From the NCBI RefSeq assembly GCF_016907275.1, contig NZ_JAFBBP010000001.1, positions 930,001 through 994,000 on the forward strand: 64,000 nucleotides of DNA, read 5' to 3'. Below are positions 17,615 through 26,253 of the stretch, one piece after another. The notes under the pieces are model-generated. The model was not told the DNA's origin. It saw only the letters and a program-made list of their open reading frames with translations, and ran no database searches. The stretch's first letter is position 1. Every line of letters starts with the position of its first letter. The position numbers and the translations under genes were made by a program. Origin of the DNA: Micromonospora luteifusca (lineage in GTDB: Bacteria; Actinomycetota; Actinomycetes; Mycobacteriales; Micromonosporaceae).

Positions 17615-18498
17615 GCGAGTCCCGGCCGGACGGCGGCGAGGCCGTGGACCTCGCCGCGATCCACCGCGACGACCTGCTCCTCGACGCGCTCGGCCGCGGC
17701 GAGCAGGAGGACGACGCCGACGGCCTCACGGCCATGCTGGCCGCCTGGCGTGCCGACCTCACCACCGACCAGCCGGCCACCGTGGTCGACGGCCCGGTCC
17801 AGGTCGTCGCGCCGGCTTCCGCCAGTCGGGCCCGCACGCTCCGGGCCGGCGCCCCCGCCGCCCCCGTTCCCGGCCCGACCCGGTGGCGGCCGTCCGGGCG
17901 GCGCGCCCTGGAGTTGGCCGCCGCCGTGCTCGCCGTGCTCATGCTGGCAACGGGGCTGGGAGTCGCCAGCCACGACGCCGGGCCGACCAGTCCTTTGTGG
18001 TCGCTGACCAGGGTGCTGCATCCCGAGCGGGCGGAGGTGCTCGGCGTCGAACACACCACCGCCCGTGCCCGCGAGGCCGTCGCGGACGGCCGGTACGACG
18101 ACGCCTGGGAGCTGGTCGACCAGGCCCAACGGGACCTGGGCCGGGTCGCCGATCCGGCCGACGTCACCCGCTTGCGTGCCGACATCGATGCCGTCCTGCG
18201 GGATCTGACCACGCACCTCTGTCTCGGCTGGCCCCGCTGCGCCACCGGCCCAGTCATCCCGACGCCATCGCCCGCGGTGTCGACCGGCGCCGCCCCCGAG
18301 CCCTCCGGCGTCCCGGCGCCGGGCGGGACACCACCACGGCCACAGCGCCCGGCGCCGACGCACCCGTCGACCTCCACCGCCAACCCGTTGCTGCCTCGAC
18401 CTCCGTTGCCGTCGGTGCCGCTCCCGTCGGTGCCGCTCCCGTCGGTGTTGCCGTCACTACCCTTGCTGCCCCTGCCGACCGGCGGCCTGCTCGGATGA
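17611..18498 (+). CDS. Membrane anti-sigma factor, RsdA-like
   Basis: 295 aa. The N-terminal ~60 residues (VDLAAIHRDDLLLDALGRG) match the layout of the RsdA sigma-D-binding region. One membrane helix at about residues 99-119, then an outer ~100-aa domain and a Pro/Ser/Thr-rich tail with short PLPSV repeats. Known RsdA sequesters SigD until membrane-linked proteolysis frees it; a similar role is inferred from the overlap with the sigma gene. The repeat tail may reach through the cell wall. Confidence 0.82.
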   Translation: MSESRPDGGEAVDLAAIHRDDLLLDALGRGEQEDDADGLTAMLAAWRADLTTDQPATVVDGPVQVVAPASASRARTLRAGAPAAPVPGPTRWRPSGRRALELAAAVLAVLMLATGLGVASHDAGPTSPLWSLTRVLHPERAEVLGVEHTTARAREAVADGRYDDAWELVDQAQRDLGRVADPADVTRLRADIDAVLRDLTTHLCLGWPRCATGPVIPTPSPAVSTGAAPEPSGVPAPGGTPPRPQRPAPTHPSTSTANPLLPRPPLPSVPLPSVPLPSVLPSLPLLPLPTGGLLG

Positions 18499-18534
18499 CC
18501 GGCGACCTGCTCGGCGGCCTGTCCGCGCTGGCGT

Positions 18535-18622
18535 GTCACGCCAACCTCGATCGGGGTAACGGCTGCGGGCCAGGTAAAGGGCGTAGAGGTTGCTTTCGCT
18601 GCCGCCGCTGGTGATGTAACCC
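18535..18622 (-). pseudogene. Fragment of a PLP-dependent histidine/group II decarboxylase-like gene
   Basis: On the minus strand one frame reads [20 protein letters not shown], which matches the conserved GYxTxGGTEGNLYGLYLAR block of histidine-decarboxylase-like enzymes. Neither the start nor the PLP lysine region is nearby, so it is a short relic next to the anti-sigma gene. Confidence 0.5.
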
Positions 18623-18721
18623 AATCAGCGCTCGGCTGCGCGGAACAGGCCGGCGGGAAGGGAGTCTGTCAATCGAACGGTGCAACTCGGGTTGTTGACG
18701 GCTACTTGCGGCCTGCGGACA

Positions 18722-18785
18722 GGCGTCCTTCCAAGGCGATGTCGAAGGCGTTCAGGGCGGGTTTCCAGCGCATGGTCCACCGCCG
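18722..18785 (-). mobile_element. IS256-type transposase 3'-end remnant
   Basis: About 60 bp encode, on the minus strand, the C-terminus [20 protein letters not shown]. This is nearly the same as the C-terminus of the IS256 transposase at 61.5 kb ([20 protein letters not shown]). No other part of the element is present. It directly precedes a broken aldo/keto reductase. Confidence 0.65.
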
Positions 18786-18787
18786 GC

Positions 18788-19180
18788 GGCCCCTGACCGC
18801 GCTGCAGTCGGAATACTCGCTGTGGACCCGCGACCAAGAGAGGATCTGCCCCCGTGCTGCGCGAGTTCGGCATCGGCCTGGTCGCTTACTCCCCGCTCGG
18901 CCGGGGCTTCCTCACCGACGCCCTGCGCACCCCCGGCCGACGTCGAGAAGCTCGACGACAGCGACTTCCGCAAGAACAACGCCGATTCACCGGCGAGAAC
19001 TTCCAGCGCAAGGTCCGCCTCGCCGACCAGGTGCAGGCGGTCGCCGAGCAGGCTGGCGCCACCTCGGGACAGGTCGGCTGGCATGGCTGCTCGCCAAGGG
19101 CAACGACATAGTGCCCATCCCCGGCACCAAGCGGGTCAGCAGGGTGGAGGAGAACGCCGCCTCGGACGCCGCCGCGGGAT
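18788..19180 (+). pseudogene. Aldo/keto reductase pseudogene (C-terminal half, several frameshifts)
   Basis: Aldo/keto reductase blocks appear in order but in different frames: [14 protein letters not shown], then [20 protein letters not shown], then [12 protein letters not shown], then [10 protein letters not shown], then [20 protein letters not shown] and EENAASD. At least three frame changes are needed. The N-terminal half with the catalytic Asp/Tyr/Lys/His is missing, apparently replaced by the IS256 remnant. Confidence 0.75.
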
Positions 19181-19213
19181 GTCACAGCCTGCTGCGCCGC
19201 CTTCACACGAGTG

Positions 19214-19303
19214 TCAGGACATCAGGCCGAGCTGCGCCATGATGCCCGCCAGGTCGGGGTGGATACTGAGTTCCACGAACCGCCCATCCTTCACCCGAGC
19301 GAG
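19214..19303 (-). pseudogene. C-terminal fragment of a SnoaL-like/NTF2-fold protein
   Basis: The minus strand reads LARVKDGRFVELSIHPDLAG then IMAQLGLMS and a stop. This resembles the last strand and tail of SnoaL-like proteins (KDGRIVE...DxxGxxxQLG). An in-frame stop lies directly upstream, so only the tail survives. Function is lost. Confidence 0.45.
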
Positions 19304-19396
19304 TTACGCTACCAGCCGTATGCTGACGTATCCGCGGAGCGACTCAGCCCCCGGTCAGCCTGATGCCGCGCTCAGGGTGGCAGACCTGCGCAGGGG

Positions 19397-19430
19397 GACA
19401 GCGCCGCATCCATGCGGATACGGCGCTGTC
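19397..19430. terminator. Hairpin terminator after the ABC export operon
   Basis: Arms 19397-19406 and 19421-19430 are perfectly complementary (GACAGCGCCG/CGGCGCTGTC); four more pairs form inside across one mismatch. It sits 14 nt after the permease stop. On the plus strand it is followed by TTCTT. Confidence 0.65.
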
Positions 19431-19443
19431 TTCTTGCGATCGG

Positions 19444-20208
19444 CTAGCTGATCTTCTTGCGGTAGATCGCCGTCGCGGCGGCGTAGGCGACCACGAGCAG
19501 GCCGGCGCACCAGACGAGGGCGGTCCAGATGTCGTTGCCGACGGGTTGCTGCGCGAACAGCGCACGGAGAGTATTCACGATGGACGTTACCGGCTGGTTC
19601 TCGGCGAACCACGCGACCGGGCCAGGCATCGAGTCGGTGGGGACGAACGCCGAGCTGATGAAGGGCAGAAAGATCAGCGGGTAGCTGAAGGCGCTCGCGC
19701 CGTCGATGGTCTTGGCGGACAGGCCCGCTATCACGGCGATCCAGGTGAGGGCGAGGGTGAACAGGATCAGGATGCCGGCGACGGCGAGCCAGTCGGCCAC
19801 GGATGAGCCGGTGCGGAACCCCATGATCAGCGCGACGCCTGTGACGATCACAATCGAGGCCAGGTTGGCGACGAGTGAGGTCAGGACATGCGCCCACAGC
19901 ACGGACGGTCGTGGGATCGGCATCGACTGGAAGCGTTCGAAGATGCCGCCCTGCATGTCGAGGAACAGGCGGTACGCCGTATAGGCGATGCCGCTTGCGA
20001 TAGTGATGAGCAGGATGCCGGGGAGCATGTAGTTGATGTACGACTCGTCGGTTCCGGTGTTGATGGCTCCGCCCAGCACGTACACGAAGAGCAGCATCAG
20101 CGCGATCGGGGTGACCGCCGTGGTGATGATGGTGTCCGGGCTGCGGAGGATGTGACGCAGCGAGCGGCCGGTGAGGGTTGCGGTGTCGCTGAGGACGTGG
20201 GCGGTCAT
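19444..20208 (-). CDS. ABC-2 type permease, DrrB-like drug exporter
   Basis: 254-aa membrane protein with six hydrophobic segments and the ABC-2 family block near residues 80-105 (YRLFLDMQGGIFERFQSMPI). DrrB-type proteins export hydrophobic compounds such as antibiotics with a DrrA ATPase. ATG overlaps the ATPase stop (ATGA). Part of a PadR-DUF1048-ATPase-permease operon, an arrangement often seen for inducible export systems. Confidence 0.9.
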   Translation of the reverse strand: MTAHVLSDTATLTGRSLRHILRSPDTIITTAVTPIALMLLFVYVLGGAINTGTDESYINYMLPGILLITIASGIAYTAYRLFLDMQGGIFERFQSMPIPRPSVLWAHVLTSLVANLASIVIVTGVALIMGFRTGSSVADWLAVAGILILFTLALTWIAVIAGLSAKTIDGASAFSYPLIFLPFISSAFVPTDSMPGPVAWFAENQPVTSIVNTLRALFAQQPVGNDIWTALVWCAGLLVVAYAAATAIYRKKIS

Positions 20209-21017
20209 CGGGATTCCCTTCCTGCGGGCACGGCTGCCCCGTCGGCGGTGTCACCGGTGTCGGCGACGAGGGCGAGGAAGACGTCCTCGAGGGTCGGCTG
20301 CTTCTCGACGTACTCGACCTTGGAGGACGGGATGAGTTGTTTCAGCTCGGCGAGAGTGCCGTTCTGAATGATCGTGCCCTTGTGCAGGATCGCGATCCGG
20401 TCGGCGAGCTGCTCTGCCTCGTCGAGGTACTGGGTGGTCAGCAGGATGGTTGTGCCCTCCTTGGCGAGCTGCCTTACCGCCTGCCAGACCTCGATGCGGG
20501 CCTGCGGGTCGAGGCCGGTGGTCGGCTCGTCGAGGAACACGATCGGCGGGTTCCCGACAAGACTCATCGCGATGTCCAGCCGCCGGCGCATGCCGCCCGA
20601 GTACGTCGCCGCCCGGCGATTCCCAGCATCAGTGAGCGAGAAACGGGCGAGCATGTCGTCGGCGATCGCACCCGGATTCTCCAGATGGCGGAGCTTCGCG
20701 ACCAAGACCAGATTCTCCCGGCCGGTGAGCACTTCGTCGACCGCGGCGAACTGGCCGGTAAGGCTGATCGACTTCCGTACGTCGCCCGGGGCCGAGGAGA
20801 CGTCGAAGCCGTGGACTGTCGCGGTGCCGGTGTTCGCCTTCAGCAACGTCGACAGGATCCGCACCAGCGTGGTCTTTCCGGCGCCGTTCGAGCCCAGCAG
20901 AGCGAAGATGCTCCCGGCTGCAACGTCGAAGTCGACGCCCCGCAACACGTGCAGGTCCTTGTAGGACTTCGTGATGGCCTGCACCCTGATCGCGGGTTCG
21001 CGCGTGTTGGTGGTCAT
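20205..21017 (-). CDS. ABC transporter ATP-binding protein, DrrA-like
   Basis: 270 aa. Walker A GSNGAGKT (residues 42-49), signature YSGGMRRRLD, Walker B IVFLDEP, and LTTQYLDEAEQLADRIAIL, which is typical of the DrrA/drug-export subgroup. C-terminal LEDVFLAL motif also fits. ATG at 21017 overlaps the DUF1048 stop (ATGA). It powers the permease encoded next. Confidence 0.93.
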   Translation of the reverse strand: MTTNTREPAIRVQAITKSYKDLHVLRGVDFDVAAGSIFALLGSNGAGKTTLVRILSTLLKANTGTATVHGFDVSSAPGDVRKSISLTGQFAAVDEVLTGRENLVLVAKLRHLENPGAIADDMLARFSLTDAGNRRAATYSGGMRRRLDIAMSLVGNPPIVFLDEPTTGLDPQARIEVWQAVRQLAKEGTTILLTTQYLDEAEQLADRIAILHKGTIIQNGTLAELKQLIPSSKVEYVEKQPTLEDVFLALVADTGDTADGAAVPAGRESR

Positions 21018-21394
21018 GCGCTCTTCTCCTCGCCGTTGTCGCCAGCGGCGGCGTCGATCGCTTTCCGGAGGCGCACGCGTTCCTTGTCTATCCACTGCTT
21101 GCCGGAGTACGCCTGCAGGAACGTTTCGGCGAACTCGACCGGGTCGTCGCCGACAATCGCGCGGACCGGCGTTCCGTCGGCGACCGCACGCTCCCAGAGC
21201 TCGACGAAGTCGCCGAGCATCGTGATGAGCGTGTCGCCGTCGAGGATCCCTCCTTGGTACATGAAGTACCGCTGAAGAGCCTCGGCCGCGTTGCGATAGG
21301 GCTGCGGCAGGGCCTCGATCCGGGCCATGTGGTGCTTGTACTGCCTCTTTTGATCAAGTGACCCGACGAGCGTCTCGATCCACTTCGCGGCCAT
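21014..21394 (-). CDS. DUF1048 domain-containing protein
   Basis: 126 aa, mostly helical (MAAKWIETLVGSLDQKRQYK; YQGGILDGDTLITMLGDFVE; AYSGKQWIDKERVRLRKAI). DUF1048 proteins are small cytosolic proteins commonly found beside PadR regulators; function unknown. ATG 21394 is preferred because AGGAG lies 7 nt upstream; the ATG two codons earlier overlaps the padR stop but sits on top of the ribosome site. Confidence 0.82.
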   Translation of the reverse strand: MAAKWIETLVGSLDQKRQYKHHMARIEALPQPYRNAAEALQRYFMYQGGILDGDTLITMLGDFVELWERAVADGTPVRAIVGDDPVEFAETFLQAYSGKQWIDKERVRLRKAIDAAAGDNGEEKSA

Positions 21395-21396
21395 GC

Positions 21397-21744
21397 TCAT
21401 GCTCCTTCGTTGTGTTGGTTGTCGTTGTGGTGGAGTTGCTCGATGCGTTCCGCGAGGACGCTCCACGTCCTCCAGAACTCGGCGAGTTGCTCTCGCCCCT
21501 TCGCGTTGAGCGAATACACCTTCCGCGGAGGCCCTTTCGCGGAGGGGACCTTCTCCACGTCCACGAATCCGCGCTGCTCGACGCGGACGAGCAGCGCGTA
21601 GATAGTGCCTTCCGCGATGTCCGAAAATCCGCGGTCGCGCAGCCACGCGGTGATCTCATAGCCGTATGCGGACCTGCGGGCCAGGATCGCCAGGACGATG
21701 CCTTCGAGAGTGCCCTTCAGCATCTCTGTCATCTGGTTGCCCAT
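21397..21744 (-). CDS. PadR family transcriptional regulator
   Basis: 115 aa. Winged-helix PadR domain: LKGTLEGIVLAILARRSAYG, GTIYALLVRVEQRGFVDVEK, then a dimerisation helix (EQLAEFWRTWSVLAERIEQL). PadR proteins repress linked exporters and are released by small hydrophobic ligands. First gene of the operon, with palindromic sites just upstream, which points to autoregulation. A later start (MTEML) is possible. Confidence 0.93.
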   Translation of the reverse strand: MGNQMTEMLKGTLEGIVLAILARRSAYGYEITAWLRDRGFSDIAEGTIYALLVRVEQRGFVDVEKVPSAKGPPRKVYSLNAKGREQLAEFWRTWSVLAERIEQLHHNDNQHNEGA

Positions 21745-21773
21745 GCCATCATCCCCTCGCTACCAAGCGACGC

Positions 21774-21815
21774 TACTACCGGTAGACCGTAACACTAGGT
21801 ACCGGTAGATAGCAA
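21774..21815. promoter_or_regulatory. Probable PadR operator: two copies of TACCGGTA
   Basis: CTACCGGTAG (21776-21785) is a perfect palindrome and TACCGGTA recurs at 21800-21807, with centres 23 bp apart, 30-70 bp upstream of the PadR start. Two sites about two helical turns apart would suit a PadR dimer pair. No similar motif is seen nearby. Confidence 0.6.
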
Positions 21816-21998
21816 CGCTGAATACCGAGGTGCGCCCGGACCACCTGAACGACGGTGCGGGTTCGGGGGCGAAGGCCCACTGTGATCAGACAGAGCGCGA
21901 GCAGAGCAAGTGCACTTTTCTGACCGTTTCATGACAAACCTCTCTTCGATAGTGCGCAGCGGCTTCGGTCCCACCTGGTTCTGGGGTTGCGGACGCGA

Positions 21999-22805
21999 CT
22001 ACGGCAGGGCGAGCTCATAGCGGCGCGTTCGACCGGAAGGGCGGAAACCGAGGTGCTCGCGGACCGCGAGCAGGTGGGTGTCGCCCTCGTCGGTGAAGGT
22101 CTCGATCTCGTCAACGTGCGGATGGACCTCACGCAGTCGTTGGATGAGGGCGGCGTTGACCCAGACGCCCAGCCGCCGTCCGCGATGGTCGGGGAGCACC
22201 GCCGGCCCGTACTGACGCGCGCGGTTCGGGGAGAGCGCGCCGACGACCGCTACCGCGTAGGCCGCCAGGTCGCCGTCCGTCTCGGCGGCGGTCAAGACAG
22301 TGTCACCGGTGCGGCTCGGACTTTGGCGCAATTCCTCGACACGGCGCATGGCCGGAAGAATCCCGGTCCGGTGTATTAGTCGGTATCCGGAAGGCTCTGC
22401 GTCGACCATCTCGCCCAGCCAGGCCCAGTGAACATCGCAGTAGGTGAGGAGGTCGAGGCGCTTGGATCTGGCGTGCCGGAACCCGTGCCGCAGACAGAAC
22501 GCCTCCCCCGGCGCGCCCGCGGCCACGTCCGCGAACAGGCGAGGCTCGGCGGTGTGCGCCCGGACTGTGGCCAGGAGCCGTGAGCCGATGCCACGACGCC
22601 GCCACTCCGGTTCCACGTACAAGGTCAGCTCGGGGACACCCGGCCGGGTGGCGGCAGTCGGAGGCGGCAGGAGGTCGTGCCAGAACGGGATGATCGACCG
22701 CAGGGCGGCCAACCCGGCCACGGAGCCGCCTGGCACCACAGCCTGCCACCGCGAGACCCCGGGGCGATCCGGCACCGCCACGATGTCGCTTAACGTTTCG
22801 CTCAC
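21999..22805 (-). CDS. Tandem GNAT-domain acetyltransferase
   Basis: About 268 aa with two GNAT folds. Domain 1 has LTLYVEPEWRRRGIGSRLLA (acetyl-CoA loop RRRGIG) near residue 65; domain 2 has PAVLPDHRGRRLGVWVNAAL near residue 195. The second half ends with EHLGFRPSGRTRRYEL. Tandem GNATs include mycothiol synthase, but this protein is not clearly that enzyme. GTG 22805 is chosen; a TTG 14 codons upstream is the only longer option and lies outside the fold. Substrate unknown. Bases 21816-21998 show no gene. Confidence 0.82.
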   Translation of the reverse strand: MSETLSDIVAVPDRPGVSRWQAVVPGGSVAGLAALRSIIPFWHDLLPPPTAATRPGVPELTLYVEPEWRRRGIGSRLLATVRAHTAEPRLFADVAAGAPGEAFCLRHGFRHARSKRLDLLTYCDVHWAWLGEMVDAEPSGYRLIHRTGILPAMRRVEELRQSPSRTGDTVLTAAETDGDLAAYAVAVVGALSPNRARQYGPAVLPDHRGRRLGVWVNAALIQRLREVHPHVDEIETFTDEGDTHLLAVREHLGFRPSGRTRRYELALP

Positions 22806-23021
22806 GGAACCTACGATCGCCGCACCCGAGGTGCGCAACAACGCCAAAGATCGAACCGCCGGTTAAGTCGCGGGTTATCGATCGACGCCCTGCCCTGCCT
22901 GCACCTCGACCGTGGCCCGGATCACGGTCGGGAGACGCGCCTTCGTCACCGCCTTACACTTCGGTGTTGCGCGGGCCTGCGACGGGATTCGGACGCCCTG
23001 CAACCGGAGGGAGCTGGCTCG

Positions 23022-23909
23022 GTGGAGCTGCGTGACATCGAGATCTTCCTGACCCTGGCCGGGGAGCTCCACTTCGGACGGACGGCCGAGCGACTCCGAG
23101 TGTCTCAGGCGCGAGTCAGTCAGTCGATCAAACAGCAGGAACGCAGGATCGGCGCAGCCCTGTTCGAGCGGACCAGCCGCACCGTGCGGCTCACCCCGCT
23201 CGGCGAGCGGCTTCGCGACCGACTCGACGCGGGCTACCGCGAGATCATGGCCGGCATCGAGGAGGCTACCGCCGCCGCGCGCGGGCAGATCGGCACGCTG
23301 ACCATTGGCACGATGGGTCCCCATCACCAGGAAATGCAGGCCGTCCTTGACCTGTTCCGACAGCGACATCCGCAGTGCACGTTGCGTACCCGTGAGATCC
23401 TTCCCACCGACCCGCTCGGTCCACTGCGCGCCGGCCGGGTCGACGTCGGGATACTCTGGCTACCGGTCCGCGAACCCGACCTCACCGTCGGGCCGCATCT
23501 GTACAGCGAGCGCCTGGTGCTGGCCGTCGGCTCCGATCATCCGCTGGCCGATCGGGACCGGGTCGCGATGGAGGAGCTCGGCGACCACCCGGTAGTGGGT
23601 CCCGAGGGGCCGATTCCGGGCTACGTGTGGGAGGCGCACACGCCATCCGTGACACCCGCCGGCCGGCCCATCCGATGTGGAATCACCGTGGACACCCTCG
23701 AAGAGGCATTCACGGCGATCAGTGCCGGCCTGATCATCTCCCCCATCGGGCCCCATGTGGCCGCCTCCCGGGTGCGCCCGGACATCACGTTCGTGCCCGT
23801 TGTCGACGGACCGGTCCTGCGGTATGCGCCAGTGTGGCGCAGCGCCAGCGAAACCGGGCTGATCCGCGCCTTCGTCGAAGCCGCCAGGGACGCGCAGAAC
23901 ACCCCGTAG
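23022..23909 (+). CDS. LysR family transcriptional regulator
   Basis: 295 aa. HTH in residues 1-60 (MELRDIEIFLTLAGELHFGR, RLRVSQARVSQSIKQQER), then the substrate-binding-like effector domain. Start is GTG. Divergent from the GNAT gene, with a 216-bp gap, so control of that acetyltransferase is possible but not shown. Confidence 0.93.
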   Translation: MELRDIEIFLTLAGELHFGRTAERLRVSQARVSQSIKQQERRIGAALFERTSRTVRLTPLGERLRDRLDAGYREIMAGIEEATAAARGQIGTLTIGTMGPHHQEMQAVLDLFRQRHPQCTLRTREILPTDPLGPLRAGRVDVGILWLPVREPDLTVGPHLYSERLVLAVGSDHPLADRDRVAMEELGDHPVVGPEGPIPGYVWEAHTPSVTPAGRPIRCGITVDTLEEAFTAISAGLIISPIGPHVAASRVRPDITFVPVVDGPVLRYAPVWRSASETGLIRAFVEAARDAQNTP

Positions 23910-24363
23910 CAAGAGCAGGAGACGGTTAACACCCCACCGCGGAGCACTCCGCGGGAACCAGGACGCCGCACCCACTCTGACCTGCGGCAACGTGGAGCCG
24001 CAGACAGAGGTGGGTGCAGTTGAGCGCCGTTCGACGCCGTTGGGCGCAGTTCAAGGCCGTTCAGGGCACCCCGCTGCTCCCAACCTGCTCCCCCTAAACC
24101 GGGCTAACACTGGGCCGCCGACCGCCGACCGATCGTGAGCTGCCGGCCCAGTGCCTGGGTTGGCACCAGCGCTGGTCCCCGCAGCCGAATCAGTCGATCG
24201 GGGAGCACGCCCACGATCAGCCGCCGCTTTGCCAGCGACAGATCAGGATGTCGGCGACGACAAGCCCAGAGTCGCGTCGGCACATGTACGGCTGGGATGA
24301 TCGTGGCCAGGCGGTGGGAGTCGCAGTGACGGCTACGTCGCATCGTGGAGTAGCGCCGGTTCG
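23910..24363. other. Intergenic stretch without a recognisable gene
   Basis: No frame has coding character or a family motif. Bases 24000-24065 hold a short degenerate repeat of GCCGTT/GCAGTT units (four to five imperfect copies). An 80-codon minus-strand frame at 24104-24343 has unlikely composition and no ribosome site. Confidence 0.5.
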
Positions 24364-24840
24364 TTGGCGGTCTATCCCGGTACGTTCGATCCGTCCACCC
24401 CAGGGCACCGCGACCTGGTGGACCGTGCTCGGGTGATGTTCGACCGGGTCATCGTGTTGCTGGCGGTGAACGCCGACAAACAATCGACCACCGAGGCCAC
24501 GACCACGGCCGCACTCGTGCGCGACGCCGTACCGGCGGCCTGGGGCAATATCGAGGTGGCAACCTGGACCTGCCTGATCACTGCCTACTGCTCGCGCCGC
24601 GGTGCCACGGTCATCGTCCGCGGCGTGCGCACGGCCGCGGACCTTCGCTACGAGCACCAGCTCGCCGCGATGAACGAGCAACTCGGCATGCAGACCGTCT
24701 GGTTCCCGCCCCGTCCGGACCTGGCTGCCATCTCGTCCACGGCCGCAGGCGCATACCGCTCGGCGCAGTCGGCCCATTCAACGCCACAGACCCCACAGGA
24801 AGGTCCCGAAGCCGAGGATGTTCGACGGAGCGCGCGTTGA
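24364..24840 (+). CDS. CoaD-like nucleotidyltransferase with abnormal C-terminus (paralogue or decaying gene)
   Basis: 158 aa. The first ~125 residues follow phosphopantetheine adenylyltransferase: MAVYPGTFDPSTPGHRDLVD with the HxGH-type TxGH motif, NADK with the pantetheine-binding Lys, VIVRGVRTAADLRYEHQLA, and ISSTA in place of SSSxVRE. After this the family's last two helices are replaced by a Ser/Gln-rich sequence of no similarity. The start is TTG. The normal coaD sits elsewhere in actinobacterial genomes, so this is probably a diverged second copy. An active enzyme is uncertain. Confidence 0.65.
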   Translation: MAVYPGTFDPSTPGHRDLVDRARVMFDRVIVLLAVNADKQSTTEATTTAALVRDAVPAAWGNIEVATWTCLITAYCSRRGATVIVRGVRTAADLRYEHQLAAMNEQLGMQTVWFPPRPDLAAISSTAAGAYRSAQSAHSTPQTPQEGPEAEDVRRSAR

Positions 24841-24975
24841 AGGCGTTGTCGCGGCCGGGGTCGCGGCGCCGAGGCTCCAGCGGGGTGCTGGGGCCTCGGC
24901 GCCCTTCGCCTTGCTCGACATAGCGGGGGACGCTACAGCCTGCGGGTGTTCGGCCGCTGGAGCGATCTCGGCCGA

Positions 24976-25737
24976 TCAGGCCTGCAGGCGTACACGGCGG
25001 CGCCGTGCGACGAGCACCAGCGCGATGCCGACCGCGACGGCGACCGCAGCCGCGCCGACGAACAGCATGGTGTTGTCGCCGGTGACCGGCAGGCCCGGGC
25101 CGGCGCTCGACGACGCGGACGCAGACGGCGACGCCGACGGCGACGCTGATGCTGACGGTGACGCCGATGCCGACGGCGACGCCGACGGCGAGGCCGACGC
25201 CGACGGCGATGCCGACGGCGAGACGCTCGGCGAGCTCACGGCGACCTTCTTCGCCGGCACGAAGACGCGCGGCTCGTCACTGTCGTCGGCGCGCACCTGC
25301 GCCAGAGTGTGGTCGTCCTCGCCGTTCTCGCCGGCCAGGATCTTCCAGCCCGCCGGGGCGGTGAAGGTCAGCAGGACGTCGCCGGCTGGGAGGTGGGCGA
25401 AACGGAACAGGCCCTTGGCGTCCGTGATGGCCTCGGCGTACTTCGTCTTGCCGCCGGCACTGGTGGCGACGACCTTGACACCCGAGACGCCAGACGTCCG
25501 GGGCGTCCACTCGGCGCCATAGGACTCACCCTGGAAGACGTAGCCGCCGAGATCGTCGAAGACGCCCGCCACCAGCAGCCGCACGCTGGTGATGTTGTCG
25601 GCGTCGTTGGCCTCTCCGTTGTCGGCGGCAAGCGAGAAGGCAACGAATCCGTAGCCGGACTGCCACGCCACGTGGTTGGTCTTGCCGGTGATCCGAACGG
25701 TCTTGGTGGCGCCGGCGGCGAGCCTGCCCTGGCCCGG
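24976..25737 (-). pseudogene. LPXTG cell-wall-anchored surface protein, 5' truncated
   Basis: Only the C-terminal ~250 residues remain: a beta-sandwich/Cna-B-like segment (GVKVVATSAGGKTKYAEAIT, KGLFRFAHLPAGDVLLTFTA), then a Ser-Pro/Ser-Ala repeat stalk, the sorting signal LPVTG, a membrane helix and a basic tail (ARRRRVRLQ). The reading frame meets the IS701-type transposase fragment head-on at about 25737, where similarity to surface protein stops and no signal peptide is found. The remnant cannot be secreted on its own. Confidence 0.8.
25100..25235. repeat. Low-complexity Ser/Pro/Ala stalk repeat
   Basis: Imperfect tandem array of GACGGCGACGCC-like 6- and 12-bp units that encodes (Ser-Ala/Pro-Ser) repeats of the wall-spanning stalk of the LPXTG remnant. 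It is coding low complexity, not a CRISPR array: there are no spacers. Confidence 0.8.
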
Positions 25738-26165
25738 CAGATGATCGCAACCGCACCACCGGCGAGCTGGCTTTCTACCTGTGCTGGTCACCGCGTCCGA
25801 TGCCACTGCACACCCTGGTCCGGGTGGCTGGCTCCCGCTGGAGCATCGAGGAGTTGTTCCAGACCGGCAAAGGCCAGGTCGGCCTGGACCACTACCAGGT
25901 CCGCAGCTGGACCGGCTGGCACCGGTTCGTCACCCTGGCCATGCTCGCCCCGGCCGTCCTGACCATTCTCGCCGCCACCGCGCAGCAGCCCGACGCTGCC
26001 CCGACGATCATCGCGTTGACCGTCGCCGAGATCCGCCGCCTCCTCAACGCCTTCGTCCTCGCCGCGTCGCTACCGCCAGAGCACACGCTGCGCTGGTCGA
26101 TCTGGCGTCGAACATCCCAAGCCCGAGCCCGACGGTCCAACTACCAGCGCAGACAGGCGATCTGA
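25738..26165 (+). mobile_element. IS701-family transposase, 3' fragment
   Basis: A frame starting without an initiation codon reads NRTTGELAFYLCWSP, then RVAGSRWSIEELFQTGKGQV and SWTGWHRFVTLAMLA, and ends QARARRSNYQRRQAI. This is the C-terminal part of IS701-family DDE transposases, with the catalytic Glu in WSIEE. About two thirds of the usual ~400-aa protein is missing. Its 5' edge is the same point where the LPXTG gene is cut. Confidence 0.82.
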
Positions 26166-26253
26166 CGTTGGAGTACTAAAAGCCATAGTCGAACCCTGCG
26201 GCTACATTTTGGACCAGCACAGGGATGGCACCTGGCACCGTGTCGGCGAAGGG

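Noticed and set aside
24104-24343. 80-codon minus-strand frame before the CoaD-like gene
   Set aside because: No ribosome site, no family motif and unlikely composition.
25100-25235. CRISPR-like array
   Set aside because: Repeats are contiguous 6/12-bp units coding Ser-Pro/Ala; there are no spacers and no cas genes.
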